Source: Nocardia pneumoniae NBRC 100136 (GTDB taxonomy: Bacteria > Actinomycetota > Actinomycetes > Mycobacteriales > Mycobacteriaceae). From it: a stretch of 58,039 nt of DNA. Below, piece after piece: positions 41,933 through 51,140 of the stretch (position 1 is its first letter; each line of letters begins with the position of its first letter). The position numbers and the translations under genes were made by a program. Under the pieces are notes generated by a model that saw nothing but the letters and a program-made list of their open reading frames with translations, was not told the DNA's origin and did no database searches. The stretch lies in NCBI RefSeq assembly GCF_000308755.1, contig NZ_BAGF01000060.1, forward strand, positions 1 to 58,039, read 5' to 3'.

Positions 41933-42910
41933 TCAGGCGCCCAGCGCGGCGGCGAACATCGGCCAGGACTCGTGCACGTCGTCCTGCCAGTACGTCCAGG
42001 CGTGCGTGCCCGCGGGGCGGAGGTTGGTCGTGACCGGGATGCCGAGCGCGTGCAACCGGTCGACGAACTCGCGGGTGCAGCCGCCGATCACCGTCTCCAT
42101 GGTCCCGCCGACCAGCAGCCGATCCACCATCCGAAGCGGATTGCCGTCGATGCCGGGATCGCCCATCGTCTCGTGGGCGCCCGGTGCGCCGGTGCCCGCC
42201 GAAACGTAGAGCGCTACGCCGCGCAGGCGCTCGGCCTGCACCATCGGATCGTTCTCGATCCAAGCCGGACCGGCCGGTGGGCCCCACATATTCGCCGCGC
42301 TCGCGCCGAACACCGCCAATTGCGAGTTGACCATCGCCTGGCCCATCGCATCGCTGGTGCGGGGGCACCCGCTGTAGGAGCCGACAGCCCGATACAAGCC
42401 CGGCGCGGCGATCGCCAGATTCAACGCGGAGGTCGCCGACATGGACGTTCCGGCGACGGCGTTGCGGCCGTTCATCCCGAACCTGCCCGCGAGCAGCGGG
42501 GGCAGTTCCCTGGTCAGGAAGGTGGTCCACTTGTTGCGGCCCAGGACCGGGTCATCGTGCAGCCAATCGGTGTAGTAGCTGGCGCGCCCGCCCATCGGCA
42601 CGATCACGTTGACCGGCTTGTCGGCGAAGAACTCGGCGACGTCGGTGCGCCGGGTCCACGGCCCGCCCTCCTCTCCGCCGTCCACGGCGTTCAGCAGGTA
42701 CAGCGCGGGCGCGCCCGGACCCGGATGCGACAGCCACAACGTGATGGGCCGCCCCATCGCGCCCGAGTGGACCACGACTTCGAACTGCCGCCCGCCCAGT
42801 GGCCGCACGTCCAGAATCGCCGCGTCGGGGTCCGCGGTGGCGGTCGCGGCCGGGACCAGGGCGGCGCCGATCGCGAGGAGGGAAACCAGGCATCGCATGA
42901 GCCGGTACAT
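41933..42910 (-). CDS. secreted mycolyltransferase-like esterase (antigen 85 family)
   Basis: A 325-residue alpha/beta-hydrolase with signal peptide (CLVSLLAIGAALVPAATATA). Antigen-85 features are VIVPMGGRASYYTDWL, KWTTFLTRELPPLL and the nucleophile elbow AVAGTSMSATSALNLA; a late PAGTHAWTYWQDD carries the histidine. Ag85-type enzymes move mycolic acids to trehalose or arabinogalactan, which fits a Nocardia-type envelope. The ATG at 42910 lacks a good Shine-Dalgarno sequence; an ATG at 42898 is an alternative. The gene converges with the TrbL-like gene. Confidence 0.88.
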   Translation of the reverse strand: MYRLMRCLVSLLAIGAALVPAATATADPDAAILDVRPLGGRQFEVVVHSGAMGRPITLWLSHPGPGAPALYLLNAVDGGEEGGPWTRRTDVAEFFADKPVNVIVPMGGRASYYTDWLHDDPVLGRNKWTTFLTRELPPLLAGRFGMNGRNAVAGTSMSATSALNLAIAAPGLYRAVGSYSGCPRTSDAMGQAMVNSQLAVFGASAANMWGPPAGPAWIENDPMVQAERLRGVALYVSAGTGAPGAHETMGDPGIDGNPLRMVDRLLVGGTMETVIGGCTREFVDRLHALGIPVTTNLRPAGTHAWTYWQDDVHESWPMFAAALGA

Positions 42911-43262
42911 GGGCCGAATTTCTATCACGCCGCGACCGCCGCATTCAGCATTCAGCGGGCATGTTCCCATAGCGATATAAAATCGCAGGTAGACGGCGAC
43001 ATGGTCTGATTTTTCGGCAATCAGCAGATATTCAGCAACTGATCAGCGAAGCTGAGGGACCAGTGCCCAGGACCTCTCAGCGGGAGTCATCGCAGTTCTC
43101 GTGCACCACTTCGCAGGCCGTTGGGAACAGATTTGCCGAACCGGCTCGCCGATGCGACGCGGCGGAGCGCAGGATCCCAAGGCGAGTACCACTGCGAAGC
43201 CGTGCCACAAGGCCCAGCGGCCGAATCTCCGCTCCGGATCGCATCCAGCGGCGCATCCACGC
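42911..43262. other. intergenic region without a recognised gene
   Basis: A/T-rich at first (42960-43060), with TTTTTCGGCAATCAG and short repeats of CAGC, then G/C-rich. No gene, tRNA or strong palindrome was found. Confidence 0.35.
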
Positions 43263-44174
43263 TCAGGAAGCGCGCACCACCTCCGCGAACACCTCGTCCG
43301 GGTCGGATGCTTTCAAGCCGAAGGTGTCGCGGATGGCGGAGTCGTCGACCGTGAATGTCGCGTGCGACATGTGGTAGGTCTCGAACAGCTCGATCCAGAA
43401 CGGGTCGGTGAGACCGAGCAGCGTCAGCTCCCGATCACTCATCAACTCCAACCGCGGCTCGGGCGCGCCGGCGACTGCGGCGAGGCTCCCGGCCAGCTCC
43501 CGCACGGTCGCGGTGATGACCGGCGCGTGCCAGGCTCGGCCCCACGCGCGCTCGTCGCGAGCAACGGCGACCGCTGCCGCCGCCGCGTCACCGACGGCCG
43601 TGTAGGCGTGCGGCACGTCGAGCGCCTGCGGCACCAGCGCCAACTGTCCGGCCAGGATCTTCGGCTGGGCGAGCAACGAGAACACCGAGATCGCGCCAGC
43701 GCCGATGAATTGCGATGCCCGTACCTCGGCCACCCGCACCCGGCCCGCCCGGTGCGCCTCCTCGGCCTCCCGCCACATCCGGGCGCGCACCTGCCCCTTC
43801 GGCCCCATGGCCGCCAGCGGTGACCGCTCGGTGACCGGGCCGTCCACAGGTCCGTACCCGTACAGATTGCTCAGCATCACGTAGTTCGCGCCGGTCCGCT
43901 CGGCGGCCGCGCGGATGGACCCGAACAGCGGCGGAACAGCTTCCGGCCAGGTGTGATAGGCGGGCATGGCCATGTTGAACACGGTCTCGGCGTGCTCGGC
44001 GATCGCGGTCAGCGCGGCCGTATCGAGCGCGTCCAAGGCGATCCGCTCGATATTCGGATGCTCCGGACCGGCCCCGCTGCGGCTCACCATACGTACCCGA
44101 TCGCCGGATTCGGCCAGGAGCGCCGCGGTGGCCGAGGCGGTGGCGCCCCGGCCGACGATGACCTGCGTAGGCAT
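43263..44174 (-). CDS. NAD(P)-binding SDR-type epimerase/reductase
   Basis: An atypical extended SDR of 303 residues. The nucleotide site is VIVGRGATASATAALLAESG, the strand-4 segment is VFNMAMPAYHTW, and MLSNLYGYGPVDGPVTE carries the active-site tyrosine region. GRVRVAEVRASQFIGAGA follows. The substrate is unknown; this type occurs widely in actinobacteria. AGAAGGGA before the ATG at 44174 decides the start over a methionine ten residues upstream. It is divergent from the GlxA-type regulator, whose target it may be. Confidence 0.84.
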   Translation of the reverse strand: MPTQVIVGRGATASATAALLAESGDRVRMVSRSGAGPEHPNIERIALDALDTAALTAIAEHAETVFNMAMPAYHTWPEAVPPLFGSIRAAAERTGANYVMLSNLYGYGPVDGPVTERSPLAAMGPKGQVRARMWREAEEAHRAGRVRVAEVRASQFIGAGAISVFSLLAQPKILAGQLALVPQALDVPHAYTAVGDAAAAAVAVARDERAWGRAWHAPVITATVRELAGSLAAVAGAPEPRLELMSDRELTLLGLTDPFWIELFETYHMSHATFTVDDSAIRDTFGLKASDPDEVFAEVVRAS

Positions 44175-44280
44175 GCGATTTCCCTTCTGCGACAACAACA
44201 TCAACGCGTGCCACTCAGCCTGCCCTGGCCTGTTCGGCTAAGCTAGTGACCGGATTGCCAACTATCCCAAGGATCAGGCC

Positions 44281-45282
44281 ATGCAGACTGTCGCCGTTGT
44301 CGCGGTACCGCCCGTGAAGGCATTCGACCTGTCCATGCCCGAAACCGTGCTCGGCGCGGCGATGGTGGACGGCGAACCCGGCTACCGCATCCTGGTGTGC
44401 ACCGCCGCGCCCGGTGTGCTGCCCGCCGGGTTGGGTGGATTCGACGTGGTGGTGTCGCGGGGGCTGGAGGCGATCGATGCCGCCGATATCGTCATCGTGC
44501 CGAGCACCGGCAGCCGCGGCGGCGCCGACGAAGCCACCGTGGCCGCCCTGCGTCGCGCCGTCGCCGATGGCAAACGCGTCACCTCGATCTGCAGCGGAGC
44601 GTTCGTGCTGGCCCAGGCGGGTCTGCTGGCCGGACGCACGGCCACCACCCATTGGGGCCTGGCCGCCGAGCTGGCGGCGATGTTCCCGGACGTGTCGGTC
44701 CGCAGCGACGCGCTGTTCATCGAGGACGGCCCGATCACCACCGCCGCGGGCGCGGCGGCCGGAATCGACCTGTGCCTGCATCTGATCCGCGCCGACTACG
44801 GCGCGACCGTGGCGAACGCGGCCGCCCGCGCCGCCGTCGTCACGCCGGTGCGGTCCGGCGGGCAGGCTCAGTTCGTGGACGCCCCACTGCCGCCGGAAAA
44901 CGGCGTGACCCTGGCGGCCACCCGCACCTGGGCGCTGCGCCGCCTGGACACCCCCCTGTCGCTGGACGACCTGGCCAGGCACGCGCGCACCAGTGTCCGC
45001 ACGCTGACCCGCCGATTCCACGAGGAGACCGGCCTCAGCCCGCAGAAATGGCTCCTGCACCAACGCCTGCAACGCGCCAGGGAACTGCTGGAATCCACTA
45101 CCCTGCCCATGGACCAGGTGGCCCGGCACAGCGGCATCGGCTCCGCGGAATCATTGCGCCAGCACATGATCCGCCATGTCGGCGTGTCACCGAGCAGCTA
45201 CCGCGCATCGTTCATGCGCTCTCCCGCAACCTTCGAACCGGAACGAAGAGGCCCCCGAGCGGTTGCCCGACACCAACCGTGA
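44281..45282 (+). CDS. GlxA family transcriptional regulator (DJ-1/PfpI plus AraC)
   Basis: A 333-residue regulator. Residues 1-190 form a DJ-1/PfpI-type domain (the nucleophile elbow SICSGAFVLAQAGLLAGR) and residues 220-315 the AraC DNA-binding domain with two helix-turn-helices (SLDDLARHARTSVRTLTRRFHEETG and MDQVARHSGIGSAESLRQHM, in parts). Members respond to small metabolites. AAGGATC before the ATG supports the start. The divergent SDR gene is the likely target. Confidence 0.92.
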   Translation: MQTVAVVAVPPVKAFDLSMPETVLGAAMVDGEPGYRILVCTAAPGVLPAGLGGFDVVVSRGLEAIDAADIVIVPSTGSRGGADEATVAALRRAVADGKRVTSICSGAFVLAQAGLLAGRTATTHWGLAAELAAMFPDVSVRSDALFIEDGPITTAAGAAAGIDLCLHLIRADYGATVANAAARAAVVTPVRSGGQAQFVDAPLPPENGVTLAATRTWALRRLDTPLSLDDLARHARTSVRTLTRRFHEETGLSPQKWLLHQRLQRARELLESTTLPMDQVARHSGIGSAESLRQHMIRHVGVSPSSYRASFMRSPATFEPERRGPRAVARHQP

Positions 45283-45528
45283 CCTGCTCGCCGCTGCTGT
45301 CGGTGCGCCGCGAGCACCTGCCCTCGCAGGCCCAATCGCCGCCAGCGCCAGCGCTGGTCACAACCTCGATCGATGCGCCGAGCCCCGAACTCGGCGCTAC
45401 GCACGCCGGTGCCCGAAAACTGGACGTCCACCCCTCGTAGTACCACCAAGCTTGGGAAGCATGCTCCTGCGCGTCCGCGTTCCCGCGACAGAATGATCAC
45501 GTTGTCGCCGAACACGAAAGAGACCACG

Positions 45529-45981
45529 ATGATCGATGAGACGCCGTTGGCGCTGCGCTATTCGGAGTGGGTGGACAATTTCGGTTTGCGGATCGACCGT
45601 CTCAAAGCCAACCTTCCGGAGGATGTGCGGCTGGACTCTTCGAGCGCCTCACTCGGAAGGCTGGAGGCGGAGGTGTTGCGCCGATTCGGTGAGGTGTCCC
45701 AATTGAGCGCCCCCGAGGCACAACCATTCCTCGAAGGTGTGGTTGCCTATGTCGGCGACATGCTCATCAGAGTCGGCGGTGGCGGATGGTCTGGGGACAA
45801 TTACCGGGATGTCCCGCTGCTCGAGATGATCGGTATCCAACCGAACGAGGATTACGATCTCGAAAAAGTCGAGCCCATGGACCTGCTGCGCGCCGTAGTA
45901 CGTGAGCGCGACGGAGACCTCTTCATGTGGCTATATCACGCATGGGAAGACACCGTGTACGACCATTACGGAATCCTGTGA
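45529..45981 (+). CDS. unknown 150-residue protein
   Basis: Not recognised. Acidic, helical sequence: MIDETPLALRYSEWVDNFGL, LEAEVLRRFGEVSQLS, PFLEGVVAYVGDMLIRVGGGGW and a C-terminal LRAVVRERDGDLFMWLYHAWEDTVYDHYGIL, in parts. Aromatic residues are frequent near the end. No signal peptide or membrane span. GAAAGAG eight bases before ATG 45529 supports this start. It is clearly less G/C-rich than its neighbours. It may act as an immunity-type or DUF protein, but nothing proves it. A perfect 32-base palindrome follows 84 bases after the stop. Confidence 0.7.
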   Translation: MIDETPLALRYSEWVDNFGLRIDRLKANLPEDVRLDSSSASLGRLEAEVLRRFGEVSQLSAPEAQPFLEGVVAYVGDMLIRVGGGGWSGDNYRDVPLLEMIGIQPNEDYDLEKVEPMDLLRAVVRERDGDLFMWLYHAWEDTVYDHYGIL

Positions 45982-46065
45982 TAGTGCCTGCCCTTAGGTC
46001 CGCGCGCATCGGACCACGAAAGGCGGATAGTTCGATCGAAAGATCGCCATTAGGGCAGTAGGTTA

Positions 46066-46097
46066 CGCGTACCGCCGAACATGTTCGGCGGTACGCG
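46066..46097. terminator. perfect 32-base palindrome between convergent genes
   Basis: CGCGTACCGCCGAACA is followed at once by its exact reverse complement TGTTCGGCGGTACGCG. It lies between the ends of the unknown gene and the chelatase gene, which converge, so it probably terminates both; the RNA would be a 14-bp stem with a four-base loop. There is no T tract. Confidence 0.65.
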
Positions 46098-46123
46098 CAC
46101 GTGTGGTCCCGTGTGCCCGCCGA

Positions 46124-46876
46124 TCAATGAGCGCGGGCTCGAACCATCTCCTGGGCGGCGACGTGGTAGCGCTCGGCGATGAGCCGGACCACGGCCGGGT
46201 GCACGCCGATGGGTTCGGCGACGCCGTCGGCGCCCGCCTCGTGCAGGCGCTGCTGGAACAAACCGTGGGCCAGCAGATACGAAGCGACGAAGACCCGGCG
46301 TGCCCCTGCGGCGCGCAGTTCGGCGACCACCTCCGGTACGCGCGGCGCACCGGTGGCGACGTAGGCGATGCGGACGCCGGTACCGAGACGTTCGGCCAGC
46401 AGCCCGGCCGCGCGCCGGACGTCCTGGCGGGCGCGGGCGTCCGACGAGCCCGCGGCGGCGAAGACCACCGCGTCACCCTGGGTCCAGCCCGCGGCGCGCA
46501 GGCGCATCTTCATGATTCGCGCCAGCGCGGGATCGGGGCCCATGGCCGGGGTGACCACCGTCGCGGGATGGGCGCTCTCGGAGACCTCGCGCGGCACGTC
46601 CTGGTAGACGTGATAGCCCGAAGCCAGGAACGCCGGAACCACCACCGCGGGCACGGATTCCCCGGTCGGCGTCGCCAGATCGCGCAGCACCTCCGCGGGC
46701 GAAGGACCGAGCACGTCCACGAATGCCGTACGCACCCAGGGCTTTTCCTCGGTGCCGGGCCCCGAAACCCCGGCACCGAGTTCCTTCGACACGGCCTCGG
46801 CGAGCGCCGCGATCATCTGCACACCCTTGGTGCTGCGCGTCCCGTGGGCCACCAGCACCAAGGCGGGCGCGGTCAC
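46124..46876 (-). CDS. sirohydrochlorin chelatase family protein (CbiX/SirB type)
   Basis: A 250-residue chelatase with two halves. The start VTAPALVLVAHGTRSTKG carries the metal-binding His, FVDVLGPSPAEVL and VPAVVVPAFLASGYHVYQD contain the second His, and the second half repeats the pattern (VFAAAGSSDARARQ, VFVASYLLAHGLFQQRL). The probable role is insertion of iron into sirohydrochlorin to give the siroheme of NirB. It overlaps the preceding gene by GTGA (46873-46876) and is the last gene of the nirBD operon. In M. tuberculosis the equivalent is Rv0259c. Confidence 0.9.
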   Translation of the reverse strand: MTAPALVLVAHGTRSTKGVQMIAALAEAVSKELGAGVSGPGTEEKPWVRTAFVDVLGPSPAEVLRDLATPTGESVPAVVVPAFLASGYHVYQDVPREVSESAHPATVVTPAMGPDPALARIMKMRLRAAGWTQGDAVVFAAAGSSDARARQDVRRAAGLLAERLGTGVRIAYVATGAPRVPEVVAELRAAGARRVFVASYLLAHGLFQQRLHEAGADGVAEPIGVHPAVVRLIAERYHVAAQEMVRARAH

Positions 46877-48123
46877 CAGCTCCCCGCAGTCTGGATGTAC
46901 CGAGGTGCCCGGGTCGGAATTCCGACGCCGGGCACCTGGGGGCCTCCTGTCGCGGTGGGCCGTGGGTTGTTGTCGGTGCATTCCGCCGGGTCCAGCGCGA
47001 GCCGGTATCCGCGTTTGACCACGGTCTGAATCGCTTTCGGCGTGCCGAGACCGGCGCGCAGGCGGGCGATGGCGGTCTCCACCGCGTGCGTGTCGTCACC
47101 GCCGCCGGGCAGCGCGGCGAGCAGGTCTTCGCGGGAGACGACCCGGCCGGGCTGGCGGGCCAGCGAGCGCATCAGCGCCATCGGCGCGGGCGCCAGCTGA
47201 CGCACCTGACCGTCGACCACCACGCACGCGCCGCGCACGCTGATGTTGTGGCCCGCGGCCTGAATCCGGTTGGCGCGCCTGGGCAGTTCCTCGGCGACAT
47301 GGCGGGCCAGGGCTCCGAGCCGGGCACGCCCCGGCATCGACGTGGGCACCCCCAGTTCCTCCAACGGCGCGGCCGTGATCGGACCGACGCAGGCGGGCAG
47401 CACCCGACCGCGCAGCGCGTACAGCAGGCCTTCCAGCAGCCCGGTTTCCTTGGCGCGCATCAACATGGACGCGACCGCGGGGGCGCTGGTGAAGGTGACG
47501 CAGTCCAGACCGGACGTGACGATGCCCTCGATCAGGTGATCCATCGGGCCCTGGTCGTCCGGCGGCACCCAGCGGTACACCGGCACCGGCACGACATCCG
47601 CACCCGCGCAACGCAGGACCTCACAGAAGTCCGGGACCGGTTCCCACTCGGTGGTGGCGCCGTGCAGCTGCACCGCGATCCGGACGCCTTCCACGCCCTC
47701 CGCGAGCAGGTGGTCGAGCACCTCGGCGGACGACTCGGAGGCGGGGGACCATTCCTCGCGCAGCTCGGCGGCGCGGATGGCGCCCTTGGCCTTCGGGCCG
47801 CGAGCGAGCATCCGGGTGGCGCCCAGCGTGCGACGCAGATCCTCGGCCAGCCCCCAGCCTTCGGCCGCCTCCATCCATCCGCGGAAGCCGATACCCGTGG
47901 TGGCCACGGTGATCTGCGGCGGATCGGCGACCAGCTGCCGGGTGACCCGCTCCAGCTCGTTGTCGTCGGCCAGCGGAATGATCCGGATGGCCGGTGCGGA
48001 CACGATGCTCGCTCCCCGGCGTTCCAGCAGCGTGGCGAACTCTTCGGCGCGCCTGGCCGCCGTGATGCCGACCGTGAATCCGGCCAGGCTGGCGCCCGTG
48101 TCAAGTGTTGTCATGCGAGTCAT
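46873..48123 (-). CDS. uroporphyrinogen-III synthase fused to a winged-helix DNA-binding domain
   Basis: A 416-residue two-domain protein. Residues 1-270 show HemD features (LAGFTVGITAARRAEEFATLLERRGA, ATTGIGFRGWM, VTFTSAPAVASMLMRA). Residues 285-380 form an OmpR/PhoB-type winged helix (VRQLAPAPMALMRSLARQPGRVVSREDLLAALPG, in parts, VETAIARLRAGL and VVKRGYRLAL). The architecture matches Rv0260c. It may be a true HemD or a regulator using the fold as a sensor of a tetrapyrrole intermediate. It overlaps nirD by ATGA; an ATG at 48114 is also possible. Confidence 0.9.
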   Translation of the reverse strand: MTRMTTLDTGASLAGFTVGITAARRAEEFATLLERRGASIVSAPAIRIIPLADDNELERVTRQLVADPPQITVATTGIGFRGWMEAAEGWGLAEDLRRTLGATRMLARGPKAKGAIRAAELREEWSPASESSAEVLDHLLAEGVEGVRIAVQLHGATTEWEPVPDFCEVLRCAGADVVPVPVYRWVPPDDQGPMDHLIEGIVTSGLDCVTFTSAPAVASMLMRAKETGLLEGLLYALRGRVLPACVGPITAAPLEELGVPTSMPGRARLGALARHVAEELPRRANRIQAAGHNISVRGACVVVDGQVRQLAPAPMALMRSLARQPGRVVSREDLLAALPGGGDDTHAVETAIARLRAGLGTPKAIQTVVKRGYRLALDPAECTDNNPRPTATGGPQVPGVGIPTRAPRYIQTAGSW

Positions 48124-48521
48124 CCATCCGACGACGCGAGCTCGGCCACGACCGGCTCGTTGGAAACCGAAACGATGCCGTCGTCCACGCGCACCGCGTA
48201 CACCGGCAGCATCGCCGATTCGTCGTCCAGGCAGTGCCCGTCGACCAGGGAGAAAGCCTGCTTGAGCAGCGGCGAGGCCACGACGGGCACGCCGCCGCGG
48301 TCGCCGACGATCCCGCGCGACATGACCGCGGCCCGTCCGATCGGATCGATATTGCCGACGGCGTACAGCATGCCGTTGTCCAGCAGGAAAAGGGCGGCCT
48401 GGCGGCCACCTTTCAGCAACACCGCAACGCCGCGGCCGGGAATCAGGTAGTCGAGACGGCATGCCTGCGTCCACCCAGTGGTGGTAGCTGCGGCGATGCC
48501 GGGGGTGTCGATCACGGTCAT
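48120..48521 (-). CDS. nirD: nitrite reductase small subunit
   Basis: Rieske-fold small subunit of assimilatory NADH nitrite reductase, 133 residues. WTQACRLDYLIPGRGVAVLL and LFLLDNGMLYAVGNIDPIGRAAVMSRG align with NirD; as in other NirD proteins no cluster-binding cysteine-histidine pairs are kept. Start at 48521 with GGAGG nine bases ahead is better than 48530, where the site touches the codon. It overlaps the HemD/HTH gene. Confidence 0.93.
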   Translation of the reverse strand: MTVIDTPGIAAATTTGWTQACRLDYLIPGRGVAVLLKGGRQAALFLLDNGMLYAVGNIDPIGRAAVMSRGIVGDRGGVPVVASPLLKQAFSLVDGHCLDDESAMLPVYAVRVDDGIVSVSNEPVVAELASSDG

Positions 48522-48585
48522 CGGTGTCATCCTCCAAACGCCTTACTCATTGGTACCGACGCTCTGTTTCCGGGCGGTTAAGCGG

Positions 48586-51111
48586 TCATTTCCCCTGCGT
48601 GGCGACCGGGACCTCGGGCAGTCCCAGCAGGACGGGAACCTTCCGCTCGCCCGAATCGTCGAACGAAATCGTCGGATCGGCCTCTTCCGGGGCGTTGACG
48701 AACGACACGAAGCGAGACAGCTTCTCTTCGTCTTCCAGCACCGCGGCCCACTCGTCGCGGTAGCCGGCGACATGCTGAGCCATGGCCGCCTCTAGATCCT
48801 CGGCGATGCCCAGGCTGTCCTCGCAGATCACCTGCTTGAGGTAATCGATGCCGCCTTCCAGCGCCTCCTGCCACGGCGCGGTGCGCTGCAAACGATCAGC
48901 GGTGCGGATGTAGAACATCAGGTACCGGTCGATGTACTTGATCAGCGTCTCGTCGTCGAGGTCGCCGGCCAGCAGCACCGCGTGCTTCGGGGTGAGGCCG
49001 CCGTTGCCTCCGACGTAGAGGTTCCACCCGTGCTCGGTGGCGATCACGCCGACGTCCTTGCCGCGCGCCTCGGCGCATTCGCGGGCGCAGCCGGACACGG
49101 CCAGCTTGAGCTTGTGCGGCGAGCGCAGGCCCCGGTAACGCTTCTCCAGCAGCACGGCCATGCCGACCGAATCCTGCTGACCGTACCGGCACCAGGTGGA
49201 GCCGACGCAGCTCTTCACGGTGCGCAGCGACTTGCCGTACGCGTGACCGGATTCCATGCCAGCGTCGACCAGTCGCTTCCAGATCAGCGGCAGCTGCTCG
49301 ACGCGCGCGCCGAACAGGTCGATGCGCTGACCGCCGGTGACCTTCACGTACAGGCCGAATTCCTTGGCCACCTCGCCGATGGTGATCAACTGCTCGGCGG
49401 TGACCTCGCCGCCCGGCATCCGCGGCACCACGGAGTAGGTGCCGTTCTTCTGCAGGTTGGCCAGGAAGTGGTCGTTGGTGTCCTGCAGCGCGGCCTGCTC
49501 GCCGTCGAGGATGTGGTCGCTCGAGGTGGAGGCGAGGATGGAGGCGACGGTCGGCTTGCAGATGTCGCAGCCGGTGCCCTTGCCGTACTTGGCGATCAGA
49601 CCCGAGAAGGTGCGGATGCCGGTGACCTGGACGATCTGGAACAGCTCGGCGCGCGACTGCTCGAAGTGCTCGCACAGCGCCTTGGACATCTCCACGCCGG
49701 ACTGCTCGAGCAGCTTCTTGAGCATGGGAACGCAACCGCCGCAGGAGGTTCCGGCGGTGGTGCACTTCTTGATCGACGGGATGTCGCAGGCGCCATCGGA
49801 GATCGCCCCGCAGATCGCGCCTTTCGACACGTTGTTGCAGGAGCAGATCTGCGCGTCGTCCGGAAGGGCGTCGGCGCCGAGTTCCGCGCCCGCGGGCGAG
49901 ATCAGCGCGGCCGGTTCGGCGGGCAGCGGGCGGCCGACCAGCGGGCGCAGCGCCGAGTAGGCGGTGGCGTCGCCGACCAGGATGCCGCCGAGCAGGGTCT
50001 TGGCGTCATCGGAAACCACGAGCTTGGCGTAGGTGCCCTTGGCCGCGTCGTGCAGCACGACCGACAGCGCGCCCTCGGTGACGCCGTGCGCGTCGCCGAA
50101 GCTGGCCACGTCGACGCCGAGCAGCTTGAGCTTGGTGGACATGTCCGCGCCGGGGAACTCGCCCGCGCCGCCGAGCAGCCGGTCGGCCACGATCTCGGCG
50201 GTGCTGTAACCCGGCGCGACCAGGCCGTAGCACACGCCCTCCACGGCGGCGCATTCGCCGATGGCCCAGATGTTCGGGTCGGAGGTCTGCAGGCCGAGGT
50301 CGGTGATGATGCCGCCGCGCGGGCCGACCTCCAGGCCCGCGTCGCGGGCGATCTGGTCGCGCGGGCGGATACCGGCGGAGAACACGACCAGTCCGGCCTC
50401 GATGACCGACTCGTCCGACAGCGTGACCTTCACTCCGTCTCCGGTCGGCTCGATCGAGGAGGTGCCGACGCCGGTGTGCACCTGCAGGCCGAGGTCGGTG
50501 ACCAGCTGCTCCAGGATGGCGCCGCCGCCCTCGTCGACCTGAGCGGGCATCAGCCGCGTGTTGTACTCGACCACGTGCGGGGTGAGCCCGAGCAGTCGCA
50601 ACGCGTTCGCTGCCTCCAGACCGAGCAGACCGCCGCCCACGACCACACCGGCCGCGCCGGGACCGGCCGCCTCGGCCGCGGCACGGATGCCGTCCAGGTC
50701 TTCGATGGTCCGGTAGACGAAGCACTCCGGGCGGTCGTGACCTGGCACCGGCGGCACGAACGGGTAGGAGCCGGTGGCCAGCACGAGCGCGTCGTAGGCG
50801 AGGGTGTCGCCCGCCGACGTGGTGACCTTGCGCGCTTCTCGGTCGATCGACTCGGCGCGCTGCCCGAGCCGCAGCTCGACCAGGTCGTCACCGGCGTACT
50901 CGTTGCCGGGCAGCGCCAGCGCGGCGGCGTCCCAGCTGCCGACGTAGGACGAGAGGCCGACGCGGTCGTAGGCGGGCAGCTGCTCCTCGCTGAGGATGAC
51001 CACCTGCCAGCGGCCTTCGGTGTCGCGCGAGCGCAACGCCTCGACGAACCGGTGCCCGACCATGCCGTGGCCGACGACCACCGCGGTCTTGCGAGCGACT
51101 GTGGGGTTCAT
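48586..51111 (-). CDS. nirB: NADH-dependent nitrite reductase large subunit
   Basis: Reduces nitrite to ammonia in the cytoplasm; 841 residues, normal length. An FAD/NADH-binding half (VVVGHGMVGHRFVEAL, ATGSYPFVPPVPG, VVGGGLLGLEAANALRLLG, residues 1-410) precedes a BFD-like 2Fe-2S domain (ICSCNNVSKGAICGAI and TSCGGCVPML) and the siroheme/4Fe-4S domain with SCVGSTWCRYGQQDS and SGCARECAEA near residues 645-695. AGGAGG sits before the ATG at 51111. It lies 29 bp after narK and 64 bp before nirD, so the genes form one operon. Confidence 0.96.
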   Translation of the reverse strand: MNPTVARKTAVVVGHGMVGHRFVEALRSRDTEGRWQVVILSEEQLPAYDRVGLSSYVGSWDAAALALPGNEYAGDDLVELRLGQRAESIDREARKVTTSAGDTLAYDALVLATGSYPFVPPVPGHDRPECFVYRTIEDLDGIRAAAEAAGPGAAGVVVGGGLLGLEAANALRLLGLTPHVVEYNTRLMPAQVDEGGGAILEQLVTDLGLQVHTGVGTSSIEPTGDGVKVTLSDESVIEAGLVVFSAGIRPRDQIARDAGLEVGPRGGIITDLGLQTSDPNIWAIGECAAVEGVCYGLVAPGYSTAEIVADRLLGGAGEFPGADMSTKLKLLGVDVASFGDAHGVTEGALSVVLHDAAKGTYAKLVVSDDAKTLLGGILVGDATAYSALRPLVGRPLPAEPAALISPAGAELGADALPDDAQICSCNNVSKGAICGAISDGACDIPSIKKCTTAGTSCGGCVPMLKKLLEQSGVEMSKALCEHFEQSRAELFQIVQVTGIRTFSGLIAKYGKGTGCDICKPTVASILASTSSDHILDGEQAALQDTNDHFLANLQKNGTYSVVPRMPGGEVTAEQLITIGEVAKEFGLYVKVTGGQRIDLFGARVEQLPLIWKRLVDAGMESGHAYGKSLRTVKSCVGSTWCRYGQQDSVGMAVLLEKRYRGLRSPHKLKLAVSGCARECAEARGKDVGVIATEHGWNLYVGGNGGLTPKHAVLLAGDLDDETLIKYIDRYLMFYIRTADRLQRTAPWQEALEGGIDYLKQVICEDSLGIAEDLEAAMAQHVAGYRDEWAAVLEDEEKLSRFVSFVNAPEEADPTISFDDSGERKVPVLLGLPEVPVATQGK

Positions 51112-51140
51112 CTGTTGGTCCTCCTGGACTGGATCTGGTG

